Shown here: piece by piece, positions 60,706 to 64,000 of the stretch
Position numbering within the stretch: the first letter of the stretch is position 1
Layout: every line of letters starts with the position of its first letter
From: an uncultured Gammaproteobacteria bacterium
GTDB lineage: Bacteria > Pseudomonadota > Gammaproteobacteria > PS1 > Pseudothioglobaceae
Assembly (NCBI GenBank): GCA_913047325.1
Contig: CAJWTP010000001.1
Coordinates: 45,695-109,694 of the forward strand
Direction: 5' to 3'
DNA length: 64,000 bases
The notes under the pieces: model-generated
The model's input: the letters and a program-made list of their open reading frames with translations, nothing else
What the model was told of the DNA's origin: nothing
The model's database searches: none
Program-made: the position numbers and the translations under genes

Positions 60706-62208
60706 ATGCCAAACCTACTAACCCATGAAGAATATAAGGCTATCGGAGAGTCTCTTGACTGTCCTACCAATGCTTTTATCAATGGCCAATTTCAATCCTC
60801 TAAGTCGGCTAGAACCTTTCCAACAATTAACCCTGCTACAGGCAAAGTGATTGCTGATATTGCGTCCTGTAATAAGGAAGATGTTGACCGTGCAGTTGAG
60901 AAAGCGCGCGGGGCTTTTGACCAAGGCCACTGGTCTAAACTGCATCCGAGCAAAAGAAAAGAAGCGCTCATTAAGCTATCAAAATTAATAAGGAGGAATC
61001 TTCAAGAACTAGCTGTCATGGAGAGCATCGATTCTGGCAAGCCGATTCGAGATTGTGTAACGATTGACCTGCCAGAAACTATAGACTGCCTTGTTTGGCA
61101 TGCTGAAGCAGTTGACAAGATATATGACCAAACCGCACCCGCAGGGGAAGAGGCACTTGCAGTTATCGTGCGTGAACCGGTCGGTGTTGTTGGTTGCGTT
61201 TTGCCTTGGAACTTTCCATTGCTGATGTTGGCATGGAAAATAGCCCCAGCTCTTGCGGCTGGCAACTCAGTTATTGTTAAGCCTGCTGAACAGACAAGCT
61301 TAACGGCCCTTAAGGTTGCGGAACTTTCGATAGAGGCAGGTATACCGAGAGGTGTATTTAACGTTATTCCAGGGTTTGGGCCTGATGTAGGAGAGCCTTT
61401 AGGGCTTCATCCAGATGTGGACATGGTGTCCTTTACCGGTTCAACGGAAACAGGTCGTCGATTCTTGCGTTACTCTGCAGACTCTAATCTAAAGAAAATC
61501 GTTCTTGAGTGTGGCGGGAAAAATCCTGCAATCGTTCTAGATGATGCTGAAGAACTGGAACTGGTCGCTGAACATCTAATCAATGCCTCTTTCTGGAATA
61601 TGGGGGAAAACTGCTCTGCTAATTCTAGGCTTATAGTACAGGACAAAATTAAAGATGCCCTGTTAGAGAAGATGCTTGCTCATCTTCGTGACTGGAAAAC
61701 CGGCGACCCGCTAGATCCGAGCAATTATTTAGGCTCATTAGTTGATGATGAGCACTTCAAAAAGGTCTGTAGTTATTTAAAAAACGAAAACATTCTCACT
61801 GGCGGCACTACTCGGAGTCCTTGCTATGTGCTTCCAACAATAGTTGATCAGGTGGACCCTGACTCCAAATTGGCACAGGAAGAAGTCTTTGGCCCGATTC
61901 TTTCGGTAATTACCGTGAAATCATTCGATGAGGCTATTGCTGTTGCAAATAACACTGATTATGGTCTCGCAGCGAGCGTTTTCACAGCCAATGGCAAAAG
62001 AGCGATTCGGGCAGCGAGGGCAATTAAAGCCGGAACAGTGACAGTTAACTGTTATGGCGAGGGTGACTTGAGTACGCCTTTTGGCGGCTATAAGCAGTCG
62101 GGCTTTGGGGGTAGGGACAACTCTATTCATGCACATGATCAATACACCGAATTGAAAACAATCTGGATAGACTTGTCAGACCGCGCACCTGAAGAGTCTA
62201 TCGACTAG
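60706..62208 (+). CDS. NAD-dependent aldehyde dehydrogenase
   Basis: LPWNFPLLMLAWKIAPALAAGNSVIVKPAEQTSLTAL; VLECGGKNPAIV; NMGENCSANSRL. Confidence 0.95.
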   Translation: MPNLLTHEEYKAIGESLDCPTNAFINGQFQSSKSARTFPTINPATGKVIADIASCNKEDVDRAVEKARGAFDQGHWSKLHPSKRKEALIKLSKLIRRNLQELAVMESIDSGKPIRDCVTIDLPETIDCLVWHAEAVDKIYDQTAPAGEEALAVIVREPVGVVGCVLPWNFPLLMLAWKIAPALAAGNSVIVKPAEQTSLTALKVAELSIEAGIPRGVFNVIPGFGPDVGEPLGLHPDVDMVSFTGSTETGRRFLRYSADSNLKKIVLECGGKNPAIVLDDAEELELVAEHLINASFWNMGENCSANSRLIVQDKIKDALLEKMLAHLRDWKTGDPLDPSNYLGSLVDDEHFKKVCSYLKNENILTGGTTRSPCYVLPTIVDQVDPDSKLAQEEVFGPILSVITVKSFDEAIAVANNTDYGLAASVFTANGKRAIRAARAIKAGTVTVNCYGEGDLSTPFGGYKQSGFGGRDNSIHAHDQYTELKTIWIDLSDRAPEESID

Positions 62209-62225
62209 TTTCTGCCAGATTATAA

Positions 62226-63581
62226 GTGTCTGAAATGATTCACCTCCCCGCCAACCCTGGTATCTCAGGCTGGAGAGCGGTCCTGCCTTCTAGGCAGGCC
62301 CATAAACAACTGAATGAAGATATCGGCGCCGATTATCTTGTAATTGGTGCTGGCTTTGCAGGGCTCTCTGCGGCACGCCGCCTCAATCAATTGCAGCCGG
62401 ACGCCAAGATTGTAGTATTGGAGGCTTGCGAGGTAAGCGAAGGTCCTGCTGGTCGCAATTCAGGCTTTATGATTGACCTGCCCCATGACTTATCATCTGA
62501 AGATTATTTAGGTAGCGCTAAAAAAGACATTGAACAAACGCGAATTAATAGGTCTGCAATTGAATTCGCAAAAAATGCCGCTGAAGAGTACCGAATGCCC
62601 TCTGAAGCTCTTCAACAAGTCGGCAAAATCAATGCAGCTGCAACCCCTAAGGGTATGACTTCCAATGCCGACTACGCAGAACATTTAACCAAAACAGGCG
62701 AGGATTATCGTCTGCTGGATGCCGCTGAAATGCAAGAACTAACCGGCATCGACTACTACCAGGGGGGTTTATGGACGCCCGGAACCGCACTCTTGCAGCC
62801 TGCCCTCTACATCCGAAGCTTGGCCGATGGCATCTCACAATACTCAAACTTATGTCTCTACGAAAACTCTCCGGTGATAGATTTGATTGACGAAGGTCGG
62901 CATGAAAGTGGGACACTTTGGAAAGCTATAACCATGTCCGGTTCTGTTACCAGCCCCAAAGTCATTTTGGCTGTCAACGGTTTGATCGAGAAATTTGGCT
63001 ATTTTCAAAAAAGACTGATGCATGTTTTTACCTATGCCTCTATGACCAGACAACTAAGCGCTGATGAAGTTAAGAATTTAGGCGGTCAAGCTGAATGGGC
63101 ATTTACCTCGGCCGATCCAATGGGATCATCAGTCAGGCGCTTATCCGGAACGGGCGGTGATCGCATTATGATTCGCAATCGTTTTACCTATGACCCTAGT
63201 ATGGAAGTATCGCAGTCAAGAATGATGTCAGTGTCCAATAGCCATATCTCGGCTTTCAATGCCCGATTCCCGATGCTAGACAAAGTGTCAATGGAGTATT
63301 GTTGGGGAGGTCGTCTATGCTTAAGCTTAAACAATGTCTTTGCCCAAGGCGAGGTTGCTGAAGGCTTATATTCTGCCTGCTGTCAAAACGGACTTGGCAC
63401 CGCTAAAGGTACTGCAATAGGCATCGTATCAGCAGAAAAAGCAGCACAAGCAACTGAAAGCGCTATAGATAATTTTATAGACGAAGAGCCACCTAAAAAA
63501 CTGCCACCGGAACCTCTGATGTATTTGGGGACTAACGGCTATTTACGCTGGAAAGAGTGGCGTGCGGGCAAGGAAAAATAA
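62226..63581 (+). CDS. FAD-dependent amine/amino-acid oxidoreductase (DAO family)
   Basis: DYLVIGAGFAGLSAARRL; GPAGRNSGFMIDLPHDL; GTG start or ATG 9 nt downstream. Confidence 0.9.
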   Translation: MSEMIHLPANPGISGWRAVLPSRQAHKQLNEDIGADYLVIGAGFAGLSAARRLNQLQPDAKIVVLEACEVSEGPAGRNSGFMIDLPHDLSSEDYLGSAKKDIEQTRINRSAIEFAKNAAEEYRMPSEALQQVGKINAAATPKGMTSNADYAEHLTKTGEDYRLLDAAEMQELTGIDYYQGGLWTPGTALLQPALYIRSLADGISQYSNLCLYENSPVIDLIDEGRHESGTLWKAITMSGSVTSPKVILAVNGLIEKFGYFQKRLMHVFTYASMTRQLSADEVKNLGGQAEWAFTSADPMGSSVRRLSGTGGDRIMIRNRFTYDPSMEVSQSRMMSVSNSHISAFNARFPMLDKVSMEYCWGGRLCLSLNNVFAQGEVAEGLYSACCQNGLGTAKGTAIGIVSAEKAAQATESAIDNFIDEEPPKKLPPEPLMYLGTNGYLRWKEWRAGKEK

Positions 63582-63613
63582 AGTTTTGATATTAACTAAT
63601 AATCTAAAATTTA

Positions 63614-63961
63614 ATGATGAACAAAAGAAAGATAACTGACCCCTTTGATGTTGAATTTAAGCCCTTTGACAGATACGGTAAAGTCATAGATAAAATGAGC
63701 TGGCATCTAGTCAGCTTTGATAGAGAAAAAGGTTTTGGGAGTTATATATTGAAGATGGGGCCTAGGGCTCAATCTATTCCTCACGAACATGGCGGTTTTG
63801 AAGAGTTTATAGTTTTAGAAGGTGAACTAATTGACTCAGACAATACAGTTTTCAAGAAGGGAGATTTTGTCACATTTGAACCTGGCAGCTCGCACTCCTC
63901 TTCTACAACAAGTGGGTGCTTGCTTTTGGTTTTTCTAAGAGGGGTCAATAAACAGATTTAA
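63614..63961 (+). CDS. Cupin-domain protein
   Basis: IPHEHGGFEEFIVLEGELIDSDNTVFKKGDFVTFEPGSSHSS. Confidence 0.88.
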   Translation: MMNKRKITDPFDVEFKPFDRYGKVIDKMSWHLVSFDREKGFGSYILKMGPRAQSIPHEHGGFEEFIVLEGELIDSDNTVFKKGDFVTFEPGSSHSSSTTSGCLLLVFLRGVNKQI

Positions 63962-64000
63962 TTGAATAGATCATCTATTATTCAAACTACAGGCGGCACC

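Noticed and set aside
1-64000. CRISPR arrays, prophage, transposons, toxin-antitoxin or defence systems
   Set aside because: No spaced direct repeats, transposase/integrase motifs or defence-gene signatures seen among the ORFs or intergenic regions.

Overview
The 64 kb window is gene-dense bacterial chromosome. Gene content and synteny suggest an AT-rich marine-type gammaproteobacterium, perhaps in the SUP05/Thioglobus neighbourhood; that placement is inference. About 1-26 kb is housekeeping: pepP, trpD, orn, ispE, tRNA-Gln, prs, rpoD, tRNA-Ile(CAT), nadC/lpxB, lysA, aat, leuB, cysS, PPi-dependent PFK, adk, lptC/lptA, thiE, cfa, dsbB. About 26.7-51 kb is a methylamine/one-carbon amino-acid island. 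It holds an HD-domain protein, sarcosine oxidase soxBDAG, a GbcB-like reductase with no Rieske partner, a fused HyuA/HyuB (5-oxoprolinase-type) protein, a DUF1989 protein, a GMC oxidoreductase, two EamA transporters, a convincing creatinase, gcvT-H-P plus a GcvR-like ACT protein, a GhrA-like reductase and sdaA. Together these outline creatine -> sarcosine -> glycine -> C1/pyruvate. About 50.9-64 kb is a second, divergently organised catabolic cluster built around a non-pyrrolysine MttB-family methyltransferase. It includes a GntR regulator, two SDRs, a DapA-family enzyme, two aldehyde dehydrogenases, a DAO-type FAD oxidase, a cupin, an M19 dipeptidase and two uncharacterised proteins (one DUF3726-like). 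Two small genes missing from the ORF track were found by reading the sequence: an LptM-like lipoprotein upstream of lysA and a TTG-start rubredoxin. No transposases, phage genes, rRNA or CRISPR arrays were seen. All family assignments come from reading the translated sequences; no database search was run.
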